A stretch of 64,000 nucleotides of DNA from Paratinospora sagittata (Eukaryota; Streptophyta; Magnoliopsida; Ranunculales; Menispermaceae), in assembly GCA_035771175.1 (NCBI GenBank), contig CM069594.1, positions 16,711,670-16,775,669 of the forward strand, written 5' to 3'. The notes beneath the pieces were generated by a model. It did not search any database. It saw nothing but the letters and a program-made list of their open reading frames with translations, and was not told the DNA's origin. Below are positions 1 through 12,300 of the stretch, piece after piece. The position numbers and the translations under genes were made by a program. Numbering within the stretch: position 1 is the first letter of the stretch; each line of letters starts with the position of its first letter.

Positions 1-1
1 A

Positions 2-955
2 CTTGTAAGATTTGGGTCGAAATCTCAAACCGATCAGATTACTAAGTACAAGAGGTTACAACCTCTTACTTTCGCTGGCACCATTGAGGCTGCTGAGGTG
101 CAAAAGTGGCTGGATGAGTCAAAGAAGGCTTTCGATGCAATGAGAGTGGATGAGACTCAAAAAATTCCACTAGCAACCTACCAACTTGTTGGTGGGGCAA
201 ACACATGGTGGATAACAGTGAAAGAGGACCCAAGGGTCAACATAGCAGATATGACTTGGCAACAGTTCGAGTCAATGTTTATTGATGAGTATTTTCCCAG
301 CGCTGTGAAGAGGCAGAAGCGCCAAGAATTCGCTAAGTTATACCAGGACAACATGACCGTCAGGGAATATGCTGGAAAGTTCAAAGAATTATCAATCTAC
401 TCTCTCTCCACCATCTCAACGGAGCAAGATAAGACTGAGAAATTTTAAAATGGCCTTCGCCATGATATTCGACAAGCCTTGTCGATCTTGGATCTCAAGA
501 TTTACAAGGAGGTTGTTGACAAGGCCATGAGCTTTGAACAAGAGAAGATCTTACTGGAGCAGAGAATGAATAAGGGAAAACGGCCTGCAACGTTTTCCCA
601 ACAAGGCTTGCAACAGGGCAACAAGAAGAAGCCCTACTACAATCAAAACCCAGCCCTCCCAGCCCCAGTTTCGCAGAATGAGGCCACAACACCTGCTGCT
701 GAACCTTCTAACCCTCACCATTAAGGTTTCCGAAATCATGGCCGTGGAGGTCGTTATGGAAGAGGTGGCCGTAGAAACGGCAATGGCAGAGGTGGTGGTC
801 GACACCACAATCAGTAAGGCCAGCCTACTAATCAGAATGGCCAGCAAAACAATCAGCAGTACAGGCCGACTTGTTTCAACTGCAGCCAGAAGGGCCATGT
901 AAGATATGCCTGTCCTCACCGTCAACAACCTATTCCCGTTGTTCCGATCTAACAA
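2..955 (+). pseudogene. gag: gag (capsid and zinc knuckle), degraded
   Basis: The frame is open from the first base, so the true start is outside the window. The capsid part contains the gypsy-type pattern FAGT..AAEVQKWL and NMTVREYAGKF. A basic, Gln/Gly-rich linker leads to a CCHC zinc knuckle at 872-913 (C-x2-C-x4-H-x4-C, all ligands present), which in the family binds genomic RNA. The frame is interrupted by TAA at 446, 722, 815 and 950 with no shift of register. Each stop can be explained by one C-to-T change from a CAA glutamine codon. It leads directly into pol in the same frame. It is not expected to make a full-length product. Confidence 0.85.
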
Positions 956-3900
956 GCACCACCTGCTGCTAATGCCCAACCCAGACAGAACCAGGGTCAA
1001 CGGAATCAGGGCCAAGCATTTGCCATAGCTCAACATTCCCTCCCAGACAACAATGTAGTCGAAGGTACCTTTCCTTTGTTCAATACAATGGTGCATGTTT
1101 TATTTGATTCAGGTGCTACGCATTCTTTTATATCGTCGGCATTGGTAAGACATTTAGGCCTGCATCCTGAACCCACAACCATCACACTCCATGTCACATC
1201 ACCGTTCGGATCTGGAACTGACGTGAATTTGCAGTGTTCTCGATGTGAGCTTCGAATGTCAGAACATATAATATATGGCGATCTTTTTGTGATGGATTTT
1301 GAAGACTTCGACATCATCCTCGACATGGGCTGGCTAACACCACTGAATGCAAAGATCGAATGTATGAAGAAGCAAGTTCAGTTAACCTTGCCTACCGGAG
1401 AGTTGGTCAAGCTTCAGGGAACGAGGCAATGGATACACAAATTAACAGTTGTCGTTCTCAAGGCACAACTTCGAGCTCTATCCCTTGGCAATGAAAACAA
1501 CTGACCAGCACTATACCCTCTCGAAGTACATGATGTTCCACTAATATCTGAATTCCCAACAGTTTTTCTTAATGACCTTCCTGGTCTACCTCCAGTTAGG
1601 GAATTCGATTTTGAGATCAACATCATACCTGGGACAGGGCCTATCTCAATTCCACCATACAGAATGTCAAATGTCGAGCTGGTCGAATTAGACAAACAAC
1701 TTAAGGAATTAGAGAGTAATGGCTTCATCCAAAAGAGTTCATCACCTTGGGGCGCTCCAGTTCTGTTTGTTCGCAAAAAGGATGGTTCGTTACGACTTTG
1801 CATCGATTATCGCAAGTTGAATAACGTCACCATCAAGAACAGATATCCGTTGCCCAGGATCGATGACTTGTTCGACCAACTTAGAGATGCCAAATACTTC
1901 TCTAAGATTGATTTACGGTCCGGTTATCACCAACTCCAGATCTGAGAGTCGGACATTACCAAGACGACATTCAAAACTCGGTACGGTCACTACGAGTTCT
2001 TGGTCATGCCGTTCGGTCTAACAAATGCACCTGCTGCATTCATGGATTTGATGAATCACATTTTCAGGTTATATTTAGACCGATTTGTGGTGGTTTTTGT
2101 GGACGACATCTTGATATATTCCTCAACCGAGGAAGATCATAAAATACATTTGAAGATAGACCTCCAGACCTTGAGAAGCCACCAACTGTATGCAAAGTTG
2201 AGTAAGTGCGAATTTTGGGCGAAGCGAGTTCAATTCCTAGGCCATGTGGTTTCCGGTAATGGCATTGAGGTAGATCCTTCTAAGGTTGAAGCAGTTTTAT
2301 TCTGGAAGAAGCCTACCACTGTTACTCAGATTAGGAGTTTTCTTGGTTTGGCTAGATATTACAGACGCTTCATCAAGGACTTCTCAAGGATTGCTGAACC
2401 TATGACCAAGCTCACTCGAAAAGACGTGCGATTCATCTGGAATCCCGCCTGTGAAGCATCCTTTCAGGAATTGAAGAAACGCCTCACCACGACACCTGTA
2501 CTTATCACTCCAAGAAATGCAATTGGATTTTCACTATACACTGACGCCTCTCTTCAAGGCTTAGGTGCCGTACTCATGCAAGACGGCCAAGTTGTTGCAT
2601 ATGCCTCGCGGCAACTAAAGATTCATGAGGGTAATTACCCAACACATGACTTGGAACTTGCAGCTGTCGTATTTTCACTGAAATTATGGTGTCATTACCT
2701 ATACGGTGAACGGTTCGAGGTCTTCTCAGATCACAAAAGTCTTAAGTACATATACACTCAGAGAGACCTCAACCTCTGCCAAAGACGATGGTTAGAATTC
2801 TTGAAGGATTATGACTTTCAACTCCAGTACCATCCTGGAAAGGCCAATGTTGTGGCCGATGCCTTGAGTAGAAAATTTTATGTTGCTTGCACTCTTAACT
2901 ACGAAATGGGGAAGTTGGCTACAGAGATGGCAAACTTTAACCTACAGGTGAACGAAGAGGGACCGCGACCACGACTCTCTCAATTATCAGCCAACTCCGA
3001 GCTTGTTCGAAAGATTTCAGCTGCTCAAGCCAATGACCCTATGTTAATAGAGAAACGAGAACTTCTACTCAGCGGACAAGACCTTCCCCATTGGTCGGTC
3101 TCAGAAGATGGGGTCTTTTTCTATAAAAAATGTCTCTGTCTACCGAACGATCCTGAGGTTCGAAACGACGTGCTCACTGAGATGCACTGTTTGAGGTACG
3201 CTATGCATCCTGGGGGTAACAAGACGTACAAGGATGTCAAGCGCCAATTCTGGTTTTCTGGAATGAAGAAGGCAATTGCAGACTTCGTTGCTCGATGTCT
3301 CGTTTGCCAGAAAGTTATGGCAGAACGAAGACTTTCCTCTGGACTTCTCCAGCCGTTACCTATTGGAGAATGGAAATGGGAGACCATCGCAATGGATTTT
3401 GTCACGGCCTTACCTCGAAACAATAAAGGGAAAGATGTTATCTGGGCTATCATTGACAGACTTACAAAGTTTGCACACTTCTTGCCAATAAAGTTCACGG
3501 ATAACCCCGCCAAACTTGCAGAACTATATGAAAGAGAGATCGTACGCCTTTATGGCATACCACTCACGATCGTTTCTGATTGAGACCCTCGATTCACATC
3601 AAACTTTTGGAAAAGCTTCCAGAATAGAATGGGTTAAAAGATCACTATGAGCACAGCCTTCCACCCTCAGACTGATGGGCAGTCAGAGCGGCTTATCCAA
3701 ATCTTAGAAAACATGTTACGATGCTGCATTTTGGACTTTAATGACTGATGGGCAAAGTATTTGTATCTAGCTGAGTTTGCATACAACAACAACTACCAAA
3801 CTAGTATCGGCATGGCACCATACGAGGCTCTCTATGGTCCGCCTTGCAGATCTCCGGTATGCTGGTTAGATATGGCAGATCGACCGCAGTTAGGCCCTGA

Positions 3901-4441
3901 ACTAGTTCAAGAGACTTCTAAGAAGATCACACTAGTAAAGGAATGACTTCATGTTGCACAAAGTCGACAGAAGAGCTATGCTGACAAGCGGAGACAACCT
4001 CTAGAATTTGGTAAGGGGGACTTTGTTTTTCTGAAAGTCCAGCCCACAAGAGGTGTCAAACGCTTTGGGATCAAAGGCAAACTTTCCCCGCGGTATATCG
4101 GTCCATTTTCGATCATTGAACGTATTGGCAAACTTGCTTATCGTCTATCCCTTCCATCGTCCATGCCTAAGGTTCATGACGCTTTTCACGTATCTATGCT
4201 TCGCAAGTATCGTCCAGATCCTTCGCATATCATCCCTTTAGTCGAGGTTCGGGTTAAGGAAGGAAATACGTATCAGGAGAAAGCGATACAGATTTTAGAT
4301 AGAAAAACTCAAGAACTACGGCGACGTAGCATACCACTTGTGAAAGTGCTCTGGGATCTCCATGGCGTAGAGGAAGCAACATGGGAACTAGAAGCACCAA
4401 TTAAACAGAAATATCCTGAATTGTTTTCTAGTACCAACTGA
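956..4441 (+). pseudogene. pol: pol: protease, reverse transcriptase, RNase H, integrase, chromodomain-like end
   Basis: Domains follow in order. The protease has the D-S-G triad near 1106. RT has [11 protein letters not shown], the FVDD catalytic pair at 2102-2107 and MPFGLTNAP. RNase H has YTDAS, the [10 protein letters not shown] helix and VVADALSRK. Integrase has an H..H..C..C zinc finger around 3184-3312, the first Asp in AMDFV, the second in IVSD and the Glu in DGQSER. The C-terminal GKLSPRYIGPF core and HVSMLRKY precede a tail with EEATWE near 4370 that resembles a type II chromodomain. In-frame stops lie at 1502, 1943, 3581, 3635, 3746 and 3944. No frameshift is seen over 3.4 kb. The final stop at 4439-4441 is the expected end. 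Confidence 0.92.
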
Positions 4442-5054
4442 TGATGTTATACATTGTACTATTTTCACTTATCACTAAAATGATGAAACATTGTTACACT
4501 TATCTTAATACATTGTTTCACTTGAATAACTACGCCGATGTCTGAAACTAACATTCATGGATATCGTGATGCACACATGCAGTGGCCTCCTTGGCAACTT
4601 GTAACTACTTCTCAAGAAACAGAGTCAAGTCACTACTACTTTGCATCACCAACTCCATCACCACACAATGATCATTATCGCCAGAGCGTGCATGTTTTTT
4701 TTCACAACAATTCTGTGCCCTGATCTTGGCAGGACCTTCTACCAAAATTGCCAAGAGGCCGGATTCGCGCGACAGCACGAAAAGGTATTCCAACGATCAA
4801 CCTACCTCCCCTTCAACACTGTAACCAACGCCCTCCACCACCATCTGTTATGCAAATGTTGGAATCTTCAGAAGACGAGTCCGATTCCATTTGCTCTCCA
4901 TAGCTTTATGATAATGAGGGTTCCACCGGCCACACTGCTATTCAGGGACCATACAAGCACTGCCCTGAACTCGCAAGAGGTGACGCCGGCAGTGAATCTC
5001 ATGCGGATAACCATCATAACTACTTGAATTGATTTCGAGGGCGAAATCCCTTTA
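4442..5054 (+). other. Non-coding spacer between pol and polypurine tract
   Basis: About 600 bases with only short unconvincing ORFs (one of 61 codons from 4538 resembles nothing I recognise). It is typical of the 3' untranslated internal region of chromoviruses. Near its end lies a diverged version of the ATTTCGAGGGCGAAAT motif (5033-5048) that usually precedes the polypurine tract in this lineage. Confidence 0.7.
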
Positions 5055-5066
5055 ACGGGGGTAGAG
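5055..5066 (+). promoter_or_regulatory. Polypurine tract of the 1-6501 element
   Basis: A purine run (ACGGGGGTAGAG) directly abuts the TG of the 3' LTR. By family knowledge it primes plus-strand DNA synthesis. Confidence 0.85.
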
Positions 5067-5111
5067 TGTAATACCCAGTATTTCACAAAAAAAAAAATTA
5101 CTATTTGGGCA

Positions 5112-5214
5112 ACGCCCGAACGTTCAGGCGCAATGCATGCCCGAACGTTCAAGGGCATGCCTGAACGTTCAGCCGCATGCCAGAACGTTCAGGCGCATGC
5201 CAGAACGTTTAGGC
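5112..5214 (+). repeat. Five-unit tandem array of a GAACGTTC palindrome in LTR U3
   Basis: Units at 5118, 5143, 5163, 5183 and 5203 each carry GAACGTTC (the last GAACGTTT). Spacing is 25 and then exactly 20 bp, with GCATGC or GGCGC-like spacers. The array ends about 15 bp upstream of the TATA box, which suggests a transcription-factor-binding enhancer with an ACGT core. Confidence 0.85.
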
Positions 5215-5226
5215 GCAAAAAATCTC

Positions 5227-5234
5227 TATATAAG
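5227..5234 (+). promoter_or_regulatory. TATA box of the 3' LTR
   Basis: TATATAAG lies just downstream of the palindrome array. Its position about 160 bp into a 1.4-kb LTR fits a short U3. Confidence 0.7.
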
Positions 5235-6501
5235 GAACCCTCCTCATTCTCATTTCTCACACCAAAATCACTCTCCTTGTGATTTTCCTTCTCTTTCCAC
5301 TCATTCTAAGTTTTTAGTTTTTGAGACTCTCTATCCGAGACTCTCGGTTCGGTGCGACGAAATTCTGTCCGAAGGAAAGTGCCAGATTTGAAAGAAGAAG
5401 TTTTTATCTGAAGGTGGGAAACGAAACATAGGTTTGCGTGTTTTATAACTTTTATTAAAGTTTACATTTAATTATTATTATGTCTACTGTTCATTTACAC
5501 TACATTATGTCATACAATGTTTATACTGCCGCATTTATGCCTGTATATTTGGAATTCACGTATTATACTGTTATAATGTCGGATTTGTGGTCAATCTGAC
5601 TCAACTAGACTCGGTCTTGTCCTCATTAAATTTAAATAGTGAACGGGAGGCAGCGGGCTGCTCTAGGCAATTGGTTATTTAAGCAAACCTTGTGTCTCAC
5701 CTCTCAACTGAGGACTGATCTAGTTGGTCTTATTGAAAGCTATCAGCTTATACAAGTAATACTGAATGTCCTAATCTTGCACGTCGTGATACCGACCTTG
5801 ATAAGGATCACCAGACGTTGCCAAAGTCAGTCTAAATGTCAAAGAAAAGACCAGACCAGTAGACTAGACCAGTTCATACATTGGCATCATACATATCACC
5901 ACCTAGGGACGTATATGGTTTATGACTCAGAGAATAGTTAGGAGCATTGCTCGCTATTCGTTACATTTCTCTGGAGAGGGATGTACATGAGAAACCGGCT
6001 ACGCCCGGGGAGGGACATCAGTACGTGAATCCAGGGCATCGCTCCTGTACGTGAATTCAGGCGATGTACGTTCATCAAACCATTACGAGATGGTGTCATG
6101 CATACATACATATTGATTGATTATGATGGTCACATGTGTATTTAAGATATTTGATATTGAAGTATGCTTTATTAATTGTTATACTCATGCACTATTTACC
6201 CACTGAGCGCGTTAAGCTCACTCCATTATTATCCAATCTTTCACAGGAAATTAGGGTGGACTGGGTGCAGGTTATGGGGCCTACATTTTGTACCCTTTGT
6301 ATGATTCATTAGAGATTTTGGGGATATGTTCCTTTGACCATTTTATGTACAAATTATATTCTGAATTAAATGAAATCAGATTTGTACTGTGTGACATATA
6401 TTTTCGCTGCGCACTCTGTTGTTACCATTGTTATTGTTCCAAATGTGCGCCCCGTCCTAGAGTGTACCGCCGGTTTAGGCGCGACCGGGCGGGGTGTGAC
6501 A

Positions 6502-6715
6502 AGCAGTGTGATCTGAATCCGGTTCATCCTCACTTGAGCTTGAATCACCTCCACATGGCTTTAATAACTTTCATGTCCTTCCTTTTTGAACTTGTGTTCT
6601 TCTTATATCTAGTGGGACACTCACTCTTTGAAAATGCTTTGGGTATTTCTCTCTCAGCTTTCAAATCCTCTTCACGACGTATAAACATCTTGGTGAGGAA
6701 CATCCCATAGGATAG
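6502..6715 (-). pseudogene. Probable Ty1/copia gag C-terminal fragment
   Basis: On the minus strand a Lys-rich stretch (KKNKFKKEGH) is followed, after a register shift, by an acidic serine run (GDSSSSEDEPDSD). That arrangement recalls the region after the zinc knuckle in copia gag. No complete CCHC knuckle was seen. The adjacent chromovirus LTR ends at 6501, so this is probably the sequence into which that element inserted. Weakly supported. Confidence 0.35.
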
Positions 6716-7439
6716 GTTGTGAAAAACTTTTAATTCCCTCTTTTCAATTTCACACCAATTTTATTTTATTTTATATTTCTTAGAGTTTAGTTTGATTGGC
6801 TCAAAAATGTCAAACATTTAATTTCATTTTCCAGCAACCAAGGTATTTATGCTCCAAGTAATTTTACTTAATGATTTAATCCTTTAATTTTGATATTTTT
6901 AGTTCCAAATTTTACCCAAATAAAATTTCATTCTAAAAATGGTTCATAGTTCAATTTTGTTTAAAAATTATTATCTGTTAAGTGTGGATGAACAATTTTA
7001 TTTTATTTTATTTTTATTTTTATTTTTATTTTCATTGGGAAGGATTTTAGCTCATAAGATTTTATACCCAAAAAACATTTAATCAATTATATATATATAT
7101 TTTTTAAAAATTATTTTATTTTATTTTTTTACCAAGATTTTTTTTAATCCCAAAAATCTTCTTCAAGAAATTAATACCTCAATTTTAATATTTAAATGTT
7201 CCTTTTTTTAATTTCAAATATTAATAATCTATCTAACTCTTATTTTAAAGCATTTGTCTATATTTTAAAGACAGTCCAATTTTGTTAAAATTTGTCACTT
7301 CAATTTATTTTGATTATTTAATTTTAATGATCTAGCAAGTTTTTAAGCTTAATTTTTTAAAATTTTAGTAATTTAATTCCCTTTTTTATTATTTTCTTTT
7401 TAAAAAATATTTTTTATCTTATTAATTCAAAAATTAAGT
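6716..7439. other. AT-rich spacer with T-rich low-complexity tracts
   Basis: It is dominated by TTTTATTTTA-type runs (for example 6750-6775, 6990-7035, 7100-7145). I see no coding region or recognisable repeat. It may be a decayed part of the copia sequences on both sides. Confidence 0.5.
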
Positions 7440-7841
7440 AAAAATTTTGAAAATAATTAAAAATTAGCATCCTGATAGACTCTTTGAAAACAATTTTGAA
7501 ACTCGATAAATCAACTAAAAATTCGAGCAAACCATTCACTTAAAATAATTTAGAATTAAATCTTTTGAAAATACCTTTAAAAACATATTGATCAAAACAT
7601 GCAATTGATTAAATCTTCTTACGAGAAGTTTGATCAATAGTTTTACATTCTAAGTGTTGATAATCTTGGAGCTTCGATCATGATATACGATACGCTTGAG
7701 AGCTTTGTTCCTTGATCTTGATTTTTGAAATAAATTTGAAACACTCAACAAGATCATTAGATACACAATCTTGAGTTATTTAGAATCATCAAAACATTCT
7801 TGTCGTGGGGTTCCTTGAGATAACAATCTCCCCCTTTTTAA
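7440..7841 (-). repeat. Minus-strand copia 3' LTR start with polypurine tract, truncated
   Basis: On the minus strand the LTR begins TGTTATCTCA at 7825 and runs down to about 7440. It matches the start of the + strand LTRs at 15582 and 52992. Directly before it (7826-7841) is the minus-strand polypurine tract AAAAAGGGGGAGAT, typical of copia. Only about 385 bp of LTR remain. Confidence 0.75.
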
Positions 7842-7907
7842 TGATTTCAAACACTCAAATACCATTGGGCTAAGTAACATATAAACATATATAATTTCTG
7901 ACATTGT
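7842..7907 (-). other. Scrap of copia internal region next to the polypurine tract
   Basis: It continues the minus-strand copia upstream of its polypurine tract with the usual GTGTTTGAAATCAT lead-in. It is cut at 7908 by the start of a + strand LTR. Confidence 0.45.
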
Positions 7908-8865
7908 TGTTGAACCAATTATCCTCATGTCCCTCACAAGAACATGTCCCTTATATGAAAGATATCTTGATGATTACAAACCACATTATGTTTTTAATAA
8001 TGTTGCATGCATGGCACATCTAATATTACCTGAAGGTTTCGATGATTCAATGATGCATGGTGAATGGGCTACCAAGGCTCATCTGAAGACCATGATCACT
8101 TGAAGATATATTTAGTTGTATGATTAGATAGTGTTTAGGATGTAGAACCTTCCAATCTCATATGATTCAGCAGTATGCATGATTGCATAATTTAATCGAG
8201 TTGATTTTCGATCAGTTGCATTGAATTTCATATTCTTGATTTGATTCAAAAAATATCGAGATTTTTATCGTGTTTAATCGAGTTTTTAAAAGAAAAATCA
8301 AAACTATATTTAAGAGTTCTTTCAGGATGCTAATGTCTCAGTAACACTCTCCTAGACTTGGTAAGCTAGGATGTTGATGAAACATTAGGACACTGATAAC
8401 ATTCAAGGTTTAAATGCACTTATTCATTAGGACACTTACTTCATTAGTAGCGGCCTCACTTAAGTCAACCCATGAAGTTGTCAGGACGATGACTTAGTAT
8501 CAGCTCGTTGAAAGTTCTCCGAGTTTTCAATGGTATTAATCTTTAAGAACGTTGATAGTTATAAGTTGGAAAATTATTAGGACGTTGCTTGGATAGGAGC
8601 ACCCTCTCTTATGAACGAACTTAATAACTTTCAGGAGGTTGATTGTCCTTCACCGTACCCAGTATTGTATGCATGACACATCTAATCTTACTTGAAGGTT
8701 TTAAAGATTCAATGATGCATGGTGAAAGTGTTCAAGATCTATTTGAAGACCATGATCAATTGAAGACATATTTTTATATGATTAGAATGTGTTTAGGTTG
8801 TAGAACCTTTATTATCATATGATTCAGCAATATGCACACTTGCATGATTTAGTCGAGTTGATATC
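7908..8865 (+). repeat. Copia LTR fragments (two partial copies)
   Basis: The first piece starts TGTTGAACCAATTATCC at 7908 and matches the start of the minus-strand LTR ending at 46056, including the GAAGACCATGATC block and several AGGACGCT-like units up to about 8668. From 8669 a second partial copy of the early LTR sequence repeats (GCACACTT.. and ATGATGCATGGTGAA). Both lack the LTR 3' end. The duplicated arrangement suggests unequal recombination or two insertions. Confidence 0.65.
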
Positions 8866-9320
8866 AGAGCATGATCTTGCGACCAATTCCATACGTGCGT
8901 TGGTTATGTTAGTGCGATACGCATATTAGCCCCCTTCGATACACGTGTCAACCACCTTGGTAGGATTTTTGTGCCTCGGTGCATGTGTCGACCCTTTTGT
9001 ATGCACAATGGTCGCATCGGTCCGCACGTCGGTCACATTAGTACGACCCCTTTTCGATACGCGTGTCCAACAGAGCAATGATCTTGCAACCCACTAGTGT
9101 GAATTTTTGCAAGAGGAAAAAAAAAAAACATGTTCCATGGGGATCATGCACACAAGGGAGTTAATATTATAATTAGGATATTAATTATATATGGTACTTC
9201 GATATGTGTGTCGACCCTCTATATGTGCATCGACAGTTGATTGCTTCGGTATGCGCATCGACCCTTGGTACGTGTATCAGTCAATCACCAACGTGGTAGC
9301 ATGTCGAGTGATACGCATAG
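8866..9320. repeat. Degenerate array of CG-rich CGATACGCGTGTCGACC-like motifs
   Basis: At least eight variants occur (around 8897, 8937, 8962, 8990, 9052, 9200, 9233, 9253), alternating between forms of CGATAYGYGTGTC and GTCGACC, many near-palindromic. A run of A and a block near 9118-9190 interrupt the array. Origin unknown; it resembles an LTR U3 enhancer cluster. Confidence 0.5.
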
Positions 9321-9352
9321 TGTAATATCCTAGGAATTAGACTTGGGACGAA

Positions 9353-9387
<35 letters not shown>

Positions 9388-12300
9388 GAATAAAATAAGT
9401 TACATGAGAGAAGTACCTAGAGGAAGGTCCTGCGAGAAAAGAAGATTTTTTCTAACACGTGGCACCCTCCGCTACGTACCACCTAGCAAAGAGAAATTTG
9501 TGTGGCATGAAGTTTGTGCAATGGTAACTTGAAAACAAATACAAGGAAAATTTTCATTTTGAAGGTTTGTCTAGACCTTAATCGAATATTGCCATTAGAT
9601 GATTACAATGAACTATAGATCTAGCTAGACATTAATTAGGATTAAATATCTTTCAATATAGTGAACTTATGGTGATCACAGTAATAGCCAGATTATTGAA
9701 AGAACAATGAGATATTATAAAAGATGAATGATCGATTCGTAAGATTAAGCATTTCAATCATTAACTGAAGAGTCAAATGGCTATATGAAAACTATAAGGT
9801 CCAGATCTAGATAAATAGATGTACATATTGGAACTCAAGATTCAAGAATCTTATGATCATGATCCTTGACTACTTTTAACTTTAAGGCTTTTTGGGATTT
9901 TAAAAAATTATGATATTGTATATGTAAACAATGACTTATGGATATTTCTTTAATGCCACATGAACATCAAGGTATGTGCGTAATATGTCTACTAGTCTTA
10001 TCACATATGATCAGATCAGGATAGACTTGCAAAATTTGATAAAACTGAACTATTTTAATTTTTCATATGATGACTGAGTGTGACCAGATCAGGATGTATT
10101 TTGCAAATTTTTAACATCAGTGAGTTATTTTATCTTAATATTGAAATATGATGAGTGATAATGATTATAGAAATTGTCCTCAATGAATTCTAGCATACCC
10201 AGTTTTATTTTAGTAATATGGTGATCCCTTTGGGTATGTTTATTTTGGTTGTTGATCAAATGATCATAATGTGAGGAATTGGGGGTTGTATACATTAATA
10301 TAAGTTTAGTACATTCTCAACTAGTAATTGTGGACTTACTATATAAAATTCTTAGGTTATGGAATTAACCTAGAATAAAGGAAGTAATGACATTTAAGAT
10401 AAGGTCATCTAATTGAATTAGTATGTGACTGTGAAGATTGGATTATCCAAATAGTTAGAAAGCTTTATTAGACACATAAAGTTGAATTGATGATCAAAGA
10501 AAGCTTAGTCTCTATGAATGGCAATATATGGTCATTAGCCAAATATTCAATTATCAAGAAATCAGCTACAAATTGGTGCAGAGATGATAATTATTCCACG
10601 AAAATAATTATGAGTCGAGATTAAGGCAAATAAGCAGCTAAGAAAAGTAAACATTGATATAAATATACCTTACATTTTGGAAAGGAAATGTTTGAAGGAG
10701 AATAAGTTTTAAGGTAAACGACAAGGATACATCTGCTAAGAATAATGAGCCTTGAAGGAAACATGGCCCATTGAGAAATCAAAAGAATAAGCAAGTGCAT
10801 CGTTTAATAAGGAATGGCTAGATTTAATGACTAGATCAGACCAAAGTTTTTTTTTTATGGTTTATGGTTGAATAGGATCCATCCATAACTCTAAGTATTG
10901 AACAGATGGTTGTTGCATAAGGTTTAAATGCTTGGGGCCACAAGATAAGATACAAAACTTTGAAGCTTAAGGGCCGTCAAAATTAGGTCATCGTTAAATT
11001 GTCAAGGTTCAAGAAACCAAGCTTGAGAAATATCAGCCACTAGTTGATGTGCCTTGGGTGGCTTGAAAAATTAGAACGTATCAAAATTAAATGCCTACTT
11101 ACACAACCATCCCCTCATTCAAATTGAGATGGACTTTTAAATTGAGTCTAGAAGAAGAATCAGTTTTGGAGGAAAAATGGTTGCACATCATCCACAGAAG
11201 TTGGTAAACAAAGTAACCACCTAGGAACGTAAGTCGTTTGTGGCCTGTGTATTGACTTTGAGGTGTGAGAATCACCCGTGGTGCACGAATGCCCACCTTA
11301 TTGAGTTAACCCTAGGCGGTGCACCTCTGCTATAAACTTTATTGTGTCACCCGAAAAGAGATGCACGAACGAAGTTGTACCTAATTAAAAAAAAACTCAT
11401 TTGGTTGTATGAGACTTTTCCCTGGACATTTATCCAGGAAACTAGGATAATACTTGGCGACAAAACCTTACGTGATGACAGGTTTCGAGCATTTATAATT
11501 AAATACGAATGTTATTAACTATTATGCTATGCTATCAAATATTGATGTTTCCCATCGAACAGTCGATGGGATTTCATTTCAAATTCCAGGCCCTACAGAT
11601 TTTCCATCCTAAGAGGACACGTGACCCATTGGGAAAGGTATGAATGCGTCTCCTGAAAAAAAATGGGCTTTGGAATAAATGATAGTTGTGTGAACTTTTA
11701 GGATACAATGTTTGACAGGAAATTCATTACCATTGATATCCTTTTTATTGTTGTATCAAGGGACACAACGACTGCAGAGTATAACTGGAATATTCTGGAT
11801 TAATGGAGAACTTGTGGACCATGTGTGGTGAATCATCTAGAAACTATGTTATACCTGTTATCGCTGTATTCGAGCTGGTATGGGATGCAATGAATGCAGA
11901 GGATATCATGTATAATATAGGTATCTTAATGGTTTGCAGAACTTGTTTGTTGCATATGTATGAAACATCATGTAGGTTAATAAGTGAAAGAAAGGGTACT
12001 CTGGGCAATGATTCAAATGTTCTTGGGTCCAATCCAAAACTGGGGAAAAGTTTTCGAAATGCATTTCGAACTAAAACCTTGTTTTTAAATCCAGTGACCA
12101 AAGTGGTTTATTTCTGTTAAATGGGTCCAAACCAGAGTCCTATTGTTTTGATTTTAGGATTGGAATACCATAATTGAATCAAAAACCAGAATTTACCTAA
12201 CTATAAAAGCCAGAACTCCTACCCCTCAACCTAGAAGAGCTAGGAATATGACCTATACCACCAAAACATAACATCATAACATAAGAATCGAGACTTAGAT

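Larger units (their letters stand above)
1..6501 (+). mobile_element. Ty3/gypsy chromovirus (Tekay/Del-like), 5'-truncated by the window edge
   Basis: The window opens inside gag. Gag, protease, RT, RNase H, integrase and a chromodomain-like tail follow in one frame, then a non-coding spacer, a polypurine tract and a 3' LTR that starts TGTAATACCC and ends GTGTGACA. The domain order PR-RT-RH-INT and the chromodomain-like end place it among plant chromoviruses; the Tekay/Del assignment is from recalled motif similarity. The 5' LTR and primer site lie left of the window. The flank after the LTR begins AGCAG, the likely right target duplication, but its partner is not visible. Confidence 0.93.
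5067..6501 (+). repeat. 3' LTR, 1435 bp, chromovirus
   Basis: It begins TGTAATACCC after the polypurine tract and ends GTGTGACA. U3 holds a five-unit palindrome array and a TATA box. A splice-donor-like site near 5431, the conserved CACTGAGC...GCTCAC block near 6200-6222 and a splice-acceptor-like TTTCACAG ending at 6246 are shared in layout with the other chromovirus LTRs in the window. No second LTR is in view, so divergence cannot be measured. Confidence 0.88.

Noticed and set aside
551..1096. 181-codon minus-strand ORF
   Set aside because: It lies opposite the gag zinc-knuckle region, has low-complexity Ser/Leu/Val content and no recognisable domain; it is a shadow of the + strand frame.
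4538..5027. Small ORFs between pol and the 3' LTR
   Set aside because: Short, overlapping in several frames and without a recognisable motif; fits an untranslated spacer rather than an env-like gene.
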